Assembly (NCBI RefSeq): GCF_003033885.1
Contig: NZ_CP024081.1
Span: forward strand, 4,230,507 to 4,294,506
Direction of reading: 5' to 3'
Source of the DNA: Pseudomonas rhizophila
Lineage (GTDB): Bacteria; Pseudomonadota; Gammaproteobacteria; Pseudomonadales; Pseudomonadaceae
Length of the DNA: 64,000 nucleotides
The first letter of the stretch is position 1, and every line of letters begins with the position of its first letter. The translations under genes were made by a program, and so were the position numbers. The notes beneath the pieces are model-generated. The model did no database searches, was not told the DNA's origin, and worked only from the letters and a program-made list of their open reading frames with translations. Below, piece by piece: positions 27,397 to 37,705 of this stretch.

Positions 27397-27576
27397 CGGG
27401 CATTTCCAGAAGGTGGGATTTGCCGGCATCCTCCGATCAAAGGGGTTGCCAAAGAGCGGCATTATGCCGGGAGGGGCCGGCCGAGCACTACTCCGCCCGC
27501 ATCCTTTGCCGTGGCGTATCAATGGCAAACCCTAAGCCTTAGTGGATCTGCTCAGTGGTGGGCAGTCCGATAAACT

Positions 27577-27601
27577 TGTACAGTTTTCACTAATATGTAC
27601 A
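27577..27601 (+). promoter_or_regulatory. Paired TGTACA boxes upstream of the Trp-rich protein gene
   Basis: TGTACA occurs at 27577-27582 and 27596-27601 with 13 bases between. This is one base wider than the T(G/A)TACA-N12-TGTA(C/T)A sites that I recall for the light/B12-responsive LitR-type (PplR) repressors of Pseudomonas. It is 18 bases before the start codon. Confidence 0.5.
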
Positions 27602-27618
27602 TTTTTCTGAGAGCGCTC

Positions 27619-27834
27619 ATGAATAAATTCAACCCTCGCAAGCTGCAGCTCTCCAAATGGACGGCCTGTGCGCCGACTGATCGGGAAAAGCATTTTCTCG
27701 TCACCAAGCTGCTCTGTGATGAGGAGGGGACACCCATTAAGATTGAGCTTGAGGCTGTATACAGCGCTCGTGTGACGTTGCTCGACTGGCGCGAGTTGCG
27801 CGACAGCAAGCATTGGAAAATGGGCTGGTGCTGA
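27619..27834 (+). CDS. Small Trp-rich protein (TIGR02450 / DUF2389 family)
   Basis: A 71-residue protein with the family pattern NxxxLQLSKWTACxP...EKHFLVTKL and a second half with WRELRDSKHWKMGWC. Function is unknown; in pseudomonads the family is often next to photolyase or cryptochrome genes, though none is present here. ATG 27619 is chosen because MNKFNP-KL is the usual start; an upstream ATG at 27595 falls inside the TGTACA box. Possibly light-regulated (inference from the operator). Confidence 0.85.
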   Translation: MNKFNPRKLQLSKWTACAPTDREKHFLVTKLLCDEEGTPIKIELEAVYSARVTLLDWRELRDSKHWKMGWC

Positions 27835-27878
27835 ATGGCTTGGGCTGTGCCATAGAGATCCGTATGACTTCTTATAGT

Positions 27879-27902
27879 TATACACAATCATAAAGTTGTA
27901 CA
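27879..27902 (+). promoter_or_regulatory. LitR-type operator candidate before the PAS chemoreceptor
   Basis: TATACA at 27879-27884 and TGTACA at 27897-27902 are separated by exactly 12 bases. This matches the T(G/A)TACA-N12-TGTA(C/T)A form recalled for Pseudomonas LitR-type photosensory repressors. It lies 100 bases upstream of the chemoreceptor start, and 45 bases after the Trp-rich gene. Confidence 0.55.
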
Positions 27903-28001
27903 AGTTTTCCTGCGATAGTGGCTTAATGCAGCTATCTAGCGATGGCATCTCTGCCTTCGTGTGGCTACAGCCACGCATTCACGCCTCCGGGAGCGCCACC
28001 C

Positions 28002-29336
28002 ATGTTCATTCGTACTCGCAAGCATCAGGACGCCTTGCACGAAATCCAGGCCAGGCAGGCTATTCTCGAAGCCGAACGGACGGCCTTGCAGCAATGCATG
28101 GCGATCATCGAGTTCACCCCGACGGGCGAGGTGCTCGACGTCAGCCCGGTTTTTTTGAAAATGATGGGGTATTCACTCAGCGAAACCCTCGGTCAGCATC
28201 ATTCGATGTTTTGTGAGCCTGCCTATTCACGCAGTGCCGAATGCTCGGCGTTATGGCGGCAGTTGGGGCAGGGTTCTCCAGCCGACAGCCAGTTTCTGCA
28301 TTTGCGGCGTGATGGAAGCTGGCTGTGGGTGCACGCAAGCTACGTCCCTGTGCTGGATCACCATGCAAAGGTGCAGCGCATCATCCTGATTGTTCGCGAT
28401 ATCAACGAGCGGGTGTTGCGCGCCCAGGCCGAAACCAGTTTCATGCAAGCGATCGACCGTTCCATGGCGGTTATCGAATTTGATCTGAGCGGTCAGGTCG
28501 TGAATGCCAACGAGAATTTCATGAACGTCATGGGGTACCGCCTGCAAGAAATTCGGGGCCAGCATCACCGGATTTTCTGCAAACCCAGCGAGGTCCAGAG
28601 TGAGGCTTATCGTGGCTTCTGGGCCGGGCTCAATCGCGGTGAATACAGGACCGGCCTTTTCGAACGCGTCGACAATCGAGGCGCGACTGTCTGGCTGCAG
28701 GCTACCTACAACCCTCTCTACGATGCACGGGGGCGCTTGTATGGCGTGGTCAAGTTCGCCACTGACAGCACTCGCGAAGTCGAGCAACGCCAAAGTGAAT
28801 CAAAAGCCGCCGGACTTGCTTTCGAGACGTCCCGGCAGACCGATGAGCAAACCCGGCTCGGCACGTGTGTGGTTCAGCAAACCGTTACGGTGGTGCAAAG
28901 CATCGCCGATGAGCTTCAGCAGGTGTCAGCCGGGATAGGTGCCCTGAGCGCGCAGTCCGAAGAAATCGGCAGCATCGTCGATGCCATCCGGGGTATTGCC
29001 GAACAGACCAATCTGCTTGCCCTCAATGCCGCCATCGAAGCGGCTCGCGCCGGGGAGCAGGGACGCGGCTTCGCGGTGGTGGCCGATGAGGTGCGCAATC
29101 TGGCGCGACGTACAAGTCAGTCAACCGTGGCCATTACTCAGGTCGTCGCCAAGAACCGTGAATTGGCCAGGCAAGCGGTGAGCAGCATGCAATCGAGCAC
29201 GCTCAAGGCAGAGCAGGGCGTGAAACTGGCTAACCAGGCCGGCACTGTCATTCTGGATATTCATCGAGGCGCGCAGCAGGTGGTGGAGGTGATGGGTGAA
29301 TTCGCTCAAGCGCTGGATCAACGACGTGGTGCCTGA
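28002..29336 (+). CDS. Soluble chemoreceptor with two PAS domains (Aer-like)
   Basis: A 444-residue protein: two PAS/PAC units (about 35-140 and 160-270) and a short methyl-accepting signalling domain whose hairpin tip reads [26 protein letters not shown] near residues 330-355. There is no transmembrane segment, so it is cytoplasmic. Receptors of this layout sense redox or light through a PAS-bound cofactor, but no cofactor can be assigned here. The signalling domain is shorter than average and lacks the usual C-terminal pentapeptide for CheR. Start ATG 28002 has 'gggag' upstream. Confidence 0.88.
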   Translation: MFIRTRKHQDALHEIQARQAILEAERTALQQCMAIIEFTPTGEVLDVSPVFLKMMGYSLSETLGQHHSMFCEPAYSRSAECSALWRQLGQGSPADSQFLHLRRDGSWLWVHASYVPVLDHHAKVQRIILIVRDINERVLRAQAETSFMQAIDRSMAVIEFDLSGQVVNANENFMNVMGYRLQEIRGQHHRIFCKPSEVQSEAYRGFWAGLNRGEYRTGLFERVDNRGATVWLQATYNPLYDARGRLYGVVKFATDSTREVEQRQSESKAAGLAFETSRQTDEQTRLGTCVVQQTVTVVQSIADELQQVSAGIGALSAQSEEIGSIVDAIRGIAEQTNLLALNAAIEAARAGEQGRGFAVVADEVRNLARRTSQSTVAITQVVAKNRELARQAVSSMQSSTLKAEQGVKLANQAGTVILDIHRGAQQVVEVMGEFAQALDQRRGA

Positions 29337-29348
29337 GCGAGCCCGGGA

Positions 29349-30923
29349 TTACTGCGGCTGCGCCGCCGCCAACAGCTCCTTGGTGTAGGGATGCTGGGGC
29401 GAGTCGAACACTTCATGGCTGGCGCCGTGCTCCACCACTTTACCGTCCTTGATCACGATCATGTCGTGGGCCAGGGCGCGGACCACCGCCAGGTCATGGC
29501 TGATGAACAGGTAAGTCAGGCCATGCTTTTCCTGAAGCTGGCGGAGCAGGGCGACCACTTGCTTTTGCACGGTGCGGTCCAGGGCTGAGGTCGGTTCGTC
29601 CAGCAGAATCAGGGCCGGCTTGAGCACCAGCGCCCGGGCGATGGCGATGCGTTGGCGCTGGCCACCGGAGAATTCGTGGGGGTAGCGGTGGCGGCTCTGC
29701 GGGTCGAGGCCGACTTCCTGCAGCGCCTGGATCACCTGCGCTTCACACTGCTCGGAACTGGACGAGCTGTGGACCTCAAGGCCTTCACTGATGATCTGCT
29801 GCACCGACATGCGAGGGCTGAGGCTGCCGAACGGGTCCTGGAACACCACCTGCATCTGCTTGCGCCACGGTCGCAGGTCTTTCTGCGACAGATGATCGAG
29901 GGCTTGTCCCTGGAAGTGGATGCTGCCTTCGGATTCGATCAATCGCAGGATCGCCTGGCCGAGGGTGGATTTGCCGGAACCGGATTCACCGACGATGCCC
30001 AGGGTCTTGCCGCGCTGGATCGTCAAGCTGATGCCGTCCACGGCGCGCAGGTATTCCTTGCGCCGGAACAGCCCGCCGCCCAGGGCAAAGCTGACGCGCA
30101 GATCCTGCACTTGCAAGACGTCTTCGCGTTCGTCACGGGGCAGGGCTTCGCCTTCCGGTTCGGCGTGCAGCAACTCGCAGCTGTAGGGATGCTTCGGCGC
30201 GCTGAAGAGCGTTTCGCACGGCGCCTGTTCGACGATTTCCCCGGCCTTCATCACGCACACCCGTTGCGCGATGCTGCGCACCAGGTTCAGGTCGTGGCTG
30301 ATCAGCAGCAGTGACATGCCGAGTCGTTGCTGCAGGGACTTGAGCAGCAGCAGAATCTTGCGCTGCACCGTCACGTCGAGCGCGGTGGTCGGTTCGTCGG
30401 CAATCAACAGTTCCGGTTCGCAGGCCAGGGCCATGGCAATCATCACCCGCTGTCGTTGGCCGCCGGAGAGTTGATGCGGGTAGGCTTTGAGGCGTTCGGT
30501 GGGTTTCTGGATGCCCACCAGGGCCAGCAACTCCAGAATGCGCTGGCGCGCGGCCTTGCCGCCCAGGCCCTTGTGCAGCATGAGGGTTTCGCCAATCTGC
30601 TTTTCGACGCTGTGCAGCGGGTTCAGCGAGGTCATGGGCTCCTGGAAGATCATCGCGATCCGGTCCCCGCGCAGTTCGCGCAGGACCCTGGCCTCGGCGC
30701 CCACCAGTTCCTGGCCGCGATAGCGGATGCTGCCGGTGGTAAGGTTGCCGGTTTGCGGCAGCAGTTGCAGGATCGAATGGGCCGTTACCGACTTGCCGGA
30801 GCCTGACTCGCCCACCAGGGCCAGGCATTCGCCGGGGCGGATATCCAGGCACAGGTTGCGCACCACGGTTTGGTCGTTGAAGGCCACGCTCAAGTCGCGG
30901 ATTTCGATCAGGTTGTCGCTCAT
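29349..30923 (-). CDS. yejF: Peptide ABC transporter ATPase, fused double domain (YejF-type)
   Basis: A 524-residue protein with two complete ATPase domains: Walker A GESGSGKS near 37 and again near 313, [15 protein letters not shown] near 155 and [15 protein letters not shown] near 428. This fused form is typical of YejF, which powers uptake of microcin C and other peptides. ATG 30923 (MSDNLIEI) is preferred; ATG 30941 is possible. It is the last gene of a four-gene operon transcribed leftward. Confidence 0.92.
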   Translation of the reverse strand: MSDNLIEIRDLSVAFNDQTVVRNLCLDIRPGECLALVGESGSGKSVTAHSILQLLPQTGNLTTGSIRYRGQELVGAEARVLRELRGDRIAMIFQEPMTSLNPLHSVEKQIGETLMLHKGLGGKAARQRILELLALVGIQKPTERLKAYPHQLSGGQRQRVMIAMALACEPELLIADEPTTALDVTVQRKILLLLKSLQQRLGMSLLLISHDLNLVRSIAQRVCVMKAGEIVEQAPCETLFSAPKHPYSCELLHAEPEGEALPRDEREDVLQVQDLRVSFALGGGLFRRKEYLRAVDGISLTIQRGKTLGIVGESGSGKSTLGQAILRLIESEGSIHFQGQALDHLSQKDLRPWRKQMQVVFQDPFGSLSPRMSVQQIISEGLEVHSSSSSEQCEAQVIQALQEVGLDPQSRHRYPHEFSGGQRQRIAIARALVLKPALILLDEPTSALDRTVQKQVVALLRQLQEKHGLTYLFISHDLAVVRALAHDMIVIKDGKVVEHGASHEVFDSPQHPYTKELLAAAQPQ

Positions 30924-30950
30924 CTCAGGGTTCCGCTTCATGGCCGTGGA

Positions 30951-31973
30951 TCAGGATCGGGGGTCGAATGCATCGCGCAACGCCTCGCCAATGAACACCA
31001 GCAGAGAAAGAATCAGCGCCAGGGTGAAGAACGCCGTCAGGCCCAGCCACGGCGCTTGCAGGTTCTGTTTGCCCTGGCCGATCAACTCGCCCAGCGACGC
31101 GCTGCCCGCCGGCATGCCGAAGCCGAGGAAGTCCAGGGCGGTGAGGGTGGAAATCGCCCCGGTGAGGATGAACGGCAGATAACTCAGGGTGGCGTTCATC
31201 GCGTTGGGCAGGATATGCCGCACGATCACCTTGCGGTCGGACAGGCCCAGGGCTCTGGCGGCCTTGACGTATTCAAGGTTGCGCCCGCGCAGGAACTCGG
31301 CGCGCACCACATCCACCAGGGCCAGCCAGGAAAACAGCGCCATGATTCCCAGCAGCCACCAGAAATTCGGCTCGACAAAGCCGGACAGAATGATCAGCAG
31401 ATAGAGCACCGGCAGCCCGGACCAGACCTCCAGCAGGCGTTGCCCCAGCAGGTCCACCCAGCCGCCGTAATACCCCTGCAAGGCACCGGCGCTGATGCCG
31501 ATCAGCGCGCTGATGGCCGTCAGGGCCAGGGCGAACAGAATCGACACCCGTGCCCCGAAGATCACCCGGGCCAGCACGTCCCGGGCCTGATCATCAGTGC
31601 CCAGCCAGTTCACCGACGAGGGCGGGCTTGGGGTCGGCTGGTTCAGGTCGTAGTTGGGCGTGTCGTCGCTGAACGGGATCGGCGGGAACAACAGCCAGCC
31701 GCCGTCCTTGTGGATCAGATCCTGCACGTAGCTGCTGCGGTAATCGGCCTGGAACGGCAACTGCCCGCCAAACTCCTGTTCGGTGTAGCGCTTGAACACC
31801 GGGAAATACAGCGACCCCTGGTAACTCACCAGCAACGGCTTGTCGTTGGCGATCAATTCGCCGCCCAGGGTCAGCATGAACAGGCCGATGAACAGCCACA
31901 GCGACCACCAACCCCGGCGATTCTTCTTGAAACGCTCAAAACGCCGGCGGCCCAAGGGTGACAACTTGAACAT
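30951..31973 (-). CDS. yejE: Peptide ABC transporter permease (YejE-type)
   Basis: A 340-residue permease of the OppC/DppC class with an N-terminal membrane segment, the large periplasmic insert typical of YejE (about 55-140) and five later segments. The EAA loop ARALGLSDRKVIVRHILPN is near residue 235. Its ATG overlaps the yejB stop by one base in ATGA-style coupling. Confidence 0.92.
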   Translation of the reverse strand: MFKLSPLGRRRFERFKKNRRGWWSLWLFIGLFMLTLGGELIANDKPLLVSYQGSLYFPVFKRYTEQEFGGQLPFQADYRSSYVQDLIHKDGGWLLFPPIPFSDDTPNYDLNQPTPSPPSSVNWLGTDDQARDVLARVIFGARVSILFALALTAISALIGISAGALQGYYGGWVDLLGQRLLEVWSGLPVLYLLIILSGFVEPNFWWLLGIMALFSWLALVDVVRAEFLRGRNLEYVKAARALGLSDRKVIVRHILPNAMNATLSYLPFILTGAISTLTALDFLGFGMPAGSASLGELIGQGKQNLQAPWLGLTAFFTLALILSLLVFIGEALRDAFDPRS

Positions 31974-33031
31974 CAGGCGTTCCTCGCGGCGAAGTCGATA
32001 CGCGGGTCCACCAGGGTGTAGCACAGGTCGCCGATGAGTTTGATCAGCAAGCCGAACAGCGTGAAGATGAACAGCGAACCGAACACCACCGGATAGTCCC
32101 GGGACACCGCGGCTTCATAGCTCATGCGTCCCAGGCCATCGAGGGAGAAGATCACCTCGATCAGCAAGGAGCCGGCGAAAAACACGCTGATGAACGCCTG
32201 GGGAATCCCTGACACCACCAGCAGCATCGCATTGCGGAACACATGGCCATACAGCACGCGTCGTTCGCTCATACCCTTGGCTCGCGCGGTGACCACGTAC
32301 TGGCGGGTGATTTCGTTGAGGAACGAGTTCTTGGTCAGGATCGTCAAGGTGGCGAAACCGCCAATCACCAGCGAAGTGACCGGCAGGACCAGGTGCCAGA
32401 AATAATCGGTGATCTTGCCCAGTGTCGACAGCGACTCGAAGTTGTCAGACACCAGCCCGCGCACCGGAAACCAGTTCAACGACGTGCCGCCGGCAAACAT
32501 CACGATCAGGAACATGGCGAACAGAAATGCCGGCATGGCGTAGCCGATGATGATCGCCGTGCTGCTCCACACATCGAAGGCCGAGCCATGGCGCACCGCC
32601 TTGCGGATGCCCAGGGGAATCGACACCAGGTAGGTGATCAGCGTGGCCCAGAGCCCGAGGGAAATGGTCACCGGCATCTTCTCCAGGATCAGGTCGGTCA
32701 CCGTGGCGCCGCGAAAGAAACTCTTGCCGAAGTCCAGTCGGGCGTAGCTGCTGAGCATCAACCACAAACGCTCATGGGCCGGTTTGTCGAAGCCGTATTG
32801 TTTTTCGATGTCCTTGATCAGCTGTGGATCGAGGCCGCGACTGGCTCGCGAACTGCCGGTCATGGCAGTGCCCGAACTGCCGACGCTGGCGCCGCCGATG
32901 CCTTGCAGTTGGGCGATGGCCTGTTCCACCGGCCCGCCCGGAGCGGCCTGCACGATGACGAAGTTCACCAACAGGATGATGACCAGCGTCGGAATGATCA
33001 GCAGCAAGCGCCGCGCGATATAGGCCCACAT
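31973..33031 (-). CDS. yejB: Peptide ABC transporter permease (YejB-type)
   Basis: A 352-residue OppB/DppB-type permease: first membrane segment at residues 9-30, a periplasmic insert rich in Gly/Ser, and the EAA loop [19 protein letters not shown] near 260. [16 protein letters not shown] at 33031 is the usual family start. It overlaps the yejA stop codon. Confidence 0.92.
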   Translation of the reverse strand: MWAYIARRLLLIIPTLVIILLVNFVIVQAAPGGPVEQAIAQLQGIGGASVGSSGTAMTGSSRASRGLDPQLIKDIEKQYGFDKPAHERLWLMLSSYARLDFGKSFFRGATVTDLILEKMPVTISLGLWATLITYLVSIPLGIRKAVRHGSAFDVWSSTAIIIGYAMPAFLFAMFLIVMFAGGTSLNWFPVRGLVSDNFESLSTLGKITDYFWHLVLPVTSLVIGGFATLTILTKNSFLNEITRQYVVTARAKGMSERRVLYGHVFRNAMLLVVSGIPQAFISVFFAGSLLIEVIFSLDGLGRMSYEAAVSRDYPVVFGSLFIFTLFGLLIKLIGDLCYTLVDPRIDFAARNA

Positions 33032-34899
33032 CAATGCCGCCCTCCAGGGGAGCCGCGTTTGAGGCGTTCGGCGGCCATTTGCTCGTTGGTCAGCGGTGTG
33101 GTGCTCATTTCCCACCAGCTCTCGATGGCTTCGTCATTGCTGGCCTGCACTTTGGGTCTGCCAAAGCGGTTCCACCAGACGGTCGAACTGCCCGGCGGGT
33201 AGTAGTTGGGGATCCAGTAGTAATTCCATTGCAGCACCCGGTCGAGGGCGTGGGCATGGCGGAGCATGTCGCGCTGGGTGGTGGCTTTGACCAGCCCGTC
33301 GATCAGGGCATCGACGGCCGGATTCTGCAAGGCCATGTAATTGTTGGCGCCCGGATCGTTGGCCGCCGCCGAGCCGAAATAGTTGTAGAGCTCCATGCCC
33401 GGCGAAGTGCTGACGGGATAGCCGGTGATGATCATGTCGTAGTCGCGACTCATCAGGCGATTGACGTATTGGGAGGCGTCGATGCGCCGGATGCTCATGT
33501 CGATGCCGATCTGTGCCAGGGTGCGCTTGTAGGGCAGCAACAGCCGGTCGAGGCCGTTCTGGCTGATCAGGAACGTGAAGCTCAGCGCTTCCCCCTCGGC
33601 ATTGACCAGGCGGTCGCCGTCGGGTTTCCAGCCGGCCTGTTGCAGCAGCGCCAGGGCTTGCAGTTGTTTGTCACGGATCACGCCGCTGCCGTCGGTTTTC
33701 GGTGCGTGGAAGACCTGGCTGAAGACTTCCTCTGGGACTTTGCCGCGCAACGGCTCGAGAATCGCCAGTTCGTCGGCATCGGGCAGTTGCCGGGCGGCCA
33801 GGTCGGTGTTGGAGAAAAAACTCTGCTGGCGCACATAGAGGTTGCGCATCATCTGGCGGTTGCTCCACTCGAAATCCCAGAGCATGGCCAGGGCTTGGCG
33901 GACACGCCGATCCTGGAACTGCGGTTTTTGCAGGTTGAACACGAAGCCTTGGGCCGTTTGGGGAGCCTCGGTGGCCAGGTGGGCCTTTTGCAGGCGACCG
34001 TCATGCAGGGCCGGGCTGTCATAGCCGATGGAATAACCGGTGGCGGAGAACTCGCGATTGTAGTCATAAGCGCCGCCACGCAAGACCTGCCGCGCCACAT
34101 CGGTATCGCCGAAATACTCGATGCTGAAATGGTCGAAATTGTAGAGCCCGCGACTGACCGGCAGGTCCTTGCCCCACCAGTCGGGGTTGCGCTCGAAGGT
34201 GATGCTGCGTCCCGAGTCGATCCGGCCCACCCGATAGGGGCCACTGCCCAGCGGGGCTTCGTAGCCACCTCCACTGGCAAAGTCGCGGGTTTTCCACCAG
34301 TGCTCGGGAAAGACCGGCAGTGTGGCGATGTCCAGAGGCAGGGTACGGTTTTCGTTGTTCTTGAAGTCGAAGCGAACGGTGCGCTCGGATTCCACTTCGA
34401 CGCCTTTGACGGCGGCGAACTGGGTGCGATACCGCAGGCTGCCCTGGGTCATCAACAGCTCGAAGGTGTAGCGCACGTCTTCGGCGGTGATGGGCTTGCC
34501 ATCGGCAAACCGGGCCTTGGGATTGAGGTAGAAGCGCAAGGACAGGCCATCGTCGGCGCGTTCCATCTTCTGCGCCACCAGGCCATAGACGGTGTAGGGC
34601 TCGTCCAGCGAGCGCTGAGCGAGCGGCGAATACAGCATTCCGTCGATCTGGCTGACGCCGATGCCTTTGTCGATGTAGGGCAGGACGTGGTCGAAATGGC
34701 CGATCTCGATGGCCGAGCGGCGCATGGTGCCGCCTTTGGGGGCCTGGGGATTGGTATAGGCGAAGTGGCTGAAGCCCTGGGGGTACTTGGCCGGTTCGCC
34801 ATACACCGTCAGGGCATGTTGCGGTGTGGCATCCACACCGGCGGCACCTGTCAGCAGGACCACGGCAGTGAACAGCAGTGAAGGGAACGCCAGTCGCAT
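33031..34899 (-). CDS. yejA: Peptide ABC transporter substrate-binding protein (YejA-type)
   Basis: A 622-residue SBP_bac_5 family protein with a signal peptide [21 protein letters not shown] and likely cleavage after VDA. The YejA-type mature start [19 protein letters not shown] is present. It feeds the yejB-yejE-yejF proteins encoded next on the same strand. ATG 34899 is chosen because the signal peptide begins there. Confidence 0.93.
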   Translation of the reverse strand: MRLAFPSLLFTAVVLLTGAAGVDATPQHALTVYGEPAKYPQGFSHFAYTNPQAPKGGTMRRSAIEIGHFDHVLPYIDKGIGVSQIDGMLYSPLAQRSLDEPYTVYGLVAQKMERADDGLSLRFYLNPKARFADGKPITAEDVRYTFELLMTQGSLRYRTQFAAVKGVEVESERTVRFDFKNNENRTLPLDIATLPVFPEHWWKTRDFASGGGYEAPLGSGPYRVGRIDSGRSITFERNPDWWGKDLPVSRGLYNFDHFSIEYFGDTDVARQVLRGGAYDYNREFSATGYSIGYDSPALHDGRLQKAHLATEAPQTAQGFVFNLQKPQFQDRRVRQALAMLWDFEWSNRQMMRNLYVRQQSFFSNTDLAARQLPDADELAILEPLRGKVPEEVFSQVFHAPKTDGSGVIRDKQLQALALLQQAGWKPDGDRLVNAEGEALSFTFLISQNGLDRLLLPYKRTLAQIGIDMSIRRIDASQYVNRLMSRDYDMIITGYPVSTSPGMELYNYFGSAAANDPGANNYMALQNPAVDALIDGLVKATTQRDMLRHAHALDRVLQWNYYWIPNYYPPGSSTVWWNRFGRPKVQASNDEAIESWWEMSTTPLTNEQMAAERLKRGSPGGRH

Positions 34900-34986
34900 T
34901 GTCAGCCTTAAAGCCGGGTGATAGATGACCACGATTTGTACGCGAGCTACGCCTTGATCGCTAGCCCCTTGGCCTGACACAAACAC

Positions 34987-35012
34987 AACGGCCCACCGAA
35001 GGGCGGGCCGTT
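34987..35012 (-). terminator. Rho-independent terminator after ppiC
   Basis: A stem-loop (aacggccc ... gggccgtt, 34987-35012) followed on the minus strand by a T-rich run (gtgtttgtgt). It ends the parvulin transcript before yejA. Confidence 0.75.
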
Positions 35013-35029
35013 ATGTCGATAAGCCGGGA

Positions 35030-35311
35030 TCAGTCCTGGCGGCTGGTCACTTCCAGCAGGTGATAGCCGAACTGGGTCTTGACCGGACCCTGCACCACAT
35101 TGATCGGGGCGCTGAATACCACGGTGTCGAATTCCTTGACCATCTGGCCTGGACCGAACGAACCCAGATCGCCGCCCTGACGGCTGGACGGGCACGAGGA
35201 GTTGGCTTTGGCAACTTCAGCGAAATCGGCGCCGGCTTCGATCTGAGCCTTGAGTTCGTTGCACTTCTCTTCGCTGGAAACCAGGATGTGGCGGGCAGTG
35301 GCTTTGGCCAT
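35030..35311 (-). CDS. ppiC: Parvulin-type peptidyl-prolyl isomerase PpiC
   Basis: A 93-residue minimal parvulin starting MAKATARHILV, with SSRQGGDLGSFGPGQMV and TQFGYHLLEV. It is about the length of E. coli PpiC, with no signal peptide. 'aaggaa' precedes the ATG. The paralogue at 17078-17353 has the same architecture but clearly diverged sequence. Confidence 0.94.
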   Translation of the reverse strand: MAKATARHILVSSEEKCNELKAQIEAGADFAEVAKANSSCPSSRQGGDLGSFGPGQMVKEFDTVVFSAPINVVQGPVKTQFGYHLLEVTSRQD

Positions 35312-35407
35312 GGGTAAAATTCCTTTCAATAGCTTTAAAGGTGTTGAGCCTACCGGAATCACTGACCGGTTGTTGTCAAAAATGCGTCAAAACCTTGAGT
35401 CTGTCGA

Positions 35408-36286
35408 TCAAAGGCCGGCTTTGCGCAGGCGTTCGGCGTGGCGCACGTAAAGCTCCACCGGGTCTGTACCCTTGCGGCTGCAACCGGCTGTCTGGTTGAT
35501 GGCGTCCATGTGGTCCAGTGGATAGTCAGAGCGAATGACCTTGCCCAGGTGCGAGCTGAAGCGTCCCACCAGGCCGTCGTTCTGCCCGGCTTCGGTGATG
35601 AAATACTCGGAAAAGGCCCGGCAGAAACCCTGCAGTGGGTCCATCGCATTGCACGCTCCGTTCTCGGAGTCCGGCAACGTGCCGCTCCATGAGTAGTAGC
35701 GCACCCCGTTGACCCTTTGTGCTCCGTTGCCGCCCCAGTGTTTGGGCAGGCCTTGGGGGTATTTGTCATTGAACGCGCCTACGCCTTCGGTGGTCAGCGC
35801 CGCCAGTGCTGCGATGGCCGCGTGTGGCAGTTGCGCCTGGCCGCCCAGCAGCGAGATGAAGTCAGCAAAAAGCGTGGCGACTTTATCCGCCACATGCTCT
35901 GGCAGGCGCCCCGGGGTCAGGGCTTTGTAGAGGAAATCAATCAGTTCGGAGCCATGATTCGGGCCGCTGACCGAGGTCACCGAGGCCACCCTGTCGGGGG
36001 CAACAGCGCCGGCGTATCGGGCGGCCAGCGCGCCCTGGCTGTGACCGATCAGGTTGACCCTGGTGGCGCCGGTGCCGCTCAGGATCCGATCGATCTGTGC
36101 CAGCAGTTGTTCACCACGGGCTTCATTGGAATGTGTCGCTGACAAATAGGGGATGAACACCCGGGCACCGGCGGCGCGTAATGCCTGTTTGATCCCGTGG
36201 AAGAGTTCGAAGCCGCCGACCCTGTCAAACCCGAACAACCCATGGACCAGCAGGATGGGAAATTGAGTGGTTGCATTCCGTTGCAT
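35408..36286 (-). CDS. Triacylglycerol lipase, family I.1-like, without signal peptide
   Basis: A 292-residue alpha/beta hydrolase. The oxyanion region is ILLVHGLFGF, the nucleophile elbow GHSQG (Ser about residue 83), the acid is in AGQNDGLVG (Asp about 237) and the His in DYPLDHMDAIN (about 259). The two Cys residues of the family I disulfide (ENGACNAM and QGFCRAF) are present. P. aeruginosa LipA has a signal peptide; this one starts directly at MQRNATTQFPILLVHG, like the shorter P. fragi type. No foldase (lif) gene is adjacent, so its folding and export route are unclear. Confidence 0.88.
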   Translation of the reverse strand: MQRNATTQFPILLVHGLFGFDRVGGFELFHGIKQALRAAGARVFIPYLSATHSNEARGEQLLAQIDRILSGTGATRVNLIGHSQGALAARYAGAVAPDRVASVTSVSGPNHGSELIDFLYKALTPGRLPEHVADKVATLFADFISLLGGQAQLPHAAIAALAALTTEGVGAFNDKYPQGLPKHWGGNGAQRVNGVRYYSWSGTLPDSENGACNAMDPLQGFCRAFSEYFITEAGQNDGLVGRFSSHLGKVIRSDYPLDHMDAINQTAGCSRKGTDPVELYVRHAERLRKAGL

Positions 36287-36612
36287 GTTCGTACCTTTTT
36301 CGAAGAGGTTCCTGTTGAATTCGCGACGTCACTCTAATGCAGGCTTGTGCTGGACGGTGTAGGAAGAAACCGCAGTGCTCTGCTGAAAACGGAATAGAAG
36401 AAGTGGGAAGGGTCGGACTGGAGCCGGACGGATCTGAGCGTATCGGGATACTTCCGATTGCCCTTGGCGCTTGCGGCTACAACTTCACCGGCACCAGGCC
36501 ACTCCCGTGGTCGTCTTGTCTGACTGTGGGTTTGGGACGGTCGAGGTTTAATGGCTTCATCGGGTGCCGCGATATGAACGCGGTGCCTTTATCCAAGGAC
36601 TGGAGCCTATGT
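36287..36612. other. Intergenic region, no gene recognised
   Basis: A 326-base spacer between the lipase and the Ig-like protein genes. A frame stays open from 36337 into the downstream gene, but its translation is Cys/Arg-rich, has no ribosome site and shows no family signal. No REP element, terminator or clear promoter was seen. Confidence 0.5.
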
Positions 36613-37674
36613 ATGACCACTTACCCATCTGCCCCGCGAGCCCGGCTCGCACCCCTGACGAAATTGCCGGTCCCGTTTCTGGCAGCGGCCACGGCAGGGG
36701 TGATCAACCCCGCTTGGCGCAAGGTCGTCATCACCGTCAAGCCATATCCAATGATGACGTGCGGAGATGAGGTGCTGCTGTTCTGGCACGGACTCAATTC
36801 AGACGCCGAACCCTATCGGCATGAAGTGCGAAGGTTCATCACTGAGCGACATGTGGGGCGAGATGTCGTTTTTGTTGTGCGCGAGCCGCATATCGCCGAG
36901 CTGGACGGCGGCTCGCTGGAGATCAGCTACCAAGTGACGAGCAAACGGCTGCCGGCCACGCTGGTCTCCCAGCCTTTGCAACTGGATATCGGCGATGTTT
37001 CCTTGCAACTGCCGGCCGCCGTTGCCAACGATGCCGTGGGCGGCAGCCTGGACCCGGCGCGGGTGCCCGAAGGAACGTGCGTGACCATCAAACCCTATTC
37101 CAGAATGGCCGTCGGCGACCGGTTGATCCTGATTGCCAGCAACGACTCCAAGGCCGTTTGGCGCGATGTGCTGGATATCGAGGCTCATGCCGTCGGCCGC
37201 GAGGTAGCGTTCTGGATCGATCATTCGCTGATTGCCCCTCATGAGGGTCAAAGCCTGAGCCTGACCTATGTCGTCCGGCGCGGACATTCGGTGCGTCGCG
37301 CCGAGCCCCTGTCGTTGCACCTGGGGCCTTTGCGACGTCCTGCTCTGAAAGCGCCGCGGATTGCGGGATTGAACGCGGGCGGGCTGGATGTCGACGGGTT
37401 ACAGGAAGGGGTGAGTGTCGTCATCGACGATGCCGGGCTTGAGGCTGGCGAGCTGGTCTGGCTGCAGTGCAACGGCAGTTACGCGCATGTCGCCGAGCGC
37501 GAAATCACCGCGGCGACGGCAGGTCAAGCGCTGACCTTTGTAGTGCCTGCGGCGTTCTGGCAGGACCAGTGCGGCAGATCGGTGCACTTGTTTTATCAGG
37601 TCGAGCGCCTGGACGATGTGAGCCAGCATTCGGAGTGGGTCACCGTCCAGGTTCGCTCCGAGACAAAAAGCTGA
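36613..37674 (+). CDS. Protein of three tandem Ig-like repeats
   Basis: A 353-residue protein made of three repeats of about 100 residues (roughly 20-135, 136-240, 241-350). Each repeat has the pattern LDPxxVPEGxxVxIKPYxxMxxGDxxxLxW, then GxxVxFxVxxxxI, then GxSLxLxYxV, and ends in a Ser/Pro-rich beta strand. This is the layout of the Ig-like modules found in large pseudomonad surface proteins, but here it stands alone without a signal peptide, anchor or toxin domain. Function unknown; candidates are a shed fragment of an adhesin or a secreted accessory protein. ATG 36613 is preferred ('tggag' six bases upstream); ATG 36574 is possible. It converges on the DAHP synthase gene. Confidence 0.75.
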   Translation: MTTYPSAPRARLAPLTKLPVPFLAAATAGVINPAWRKVVITVKPYPMMTCGDEVLLFWHGLNSDAEPYRHEVRRFITERHVGRDVVFVVREPHIAELDGGSLEISYQVTSKRLPATLVSQPLQLDIGDVSLQLPAAVANDAVGGSLDPARVPEGTCVTIKPYSRMAVGDRLILIASNDSKAVWRDVLDIEAHAVGREVAFWIDHSLIAPHEGQSLSLTYVVRRGHSVRRAEPLSLHLGPLRRPALKAPRIAGLNAGGLDVDGLQEGVSVVIDDAGLEAGELVWLQCNGSYAHVAEREITAATAGQALTFVVPAAFWQDQCGRSVHLFYQVERLDDVSQHSEWVTVQVRSETKS

Positions 37675-37697
37675 GCGCCCTCGCTGGGGAGGGCGCT
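37674..37697. terminator. Shared terminator between convergent genes
   Basis: A 9-bp stem agcgccctc / gagggcgct with a 6-base loop. On the minus strand it is followed by 'cagctttttg', making it a usable terminator for the DAHP synthase transcript; on the plus strand the tail is weaker. Confidence 0.7.
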
Positions 37698-37705
37698 TTC
37701 AGGAT

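Noticed and set aside
33034..34881. Open frame of 615 codons opposite yejA
   Set aside because: Shadow of a certain gene; low-complexity product.
36337..36612. Upstream extension of the Ig-like protein
   Set aside because: In-frame but Cys/Arg-rich, no ribosome site, and the repeat domain begins after ATG 36613.
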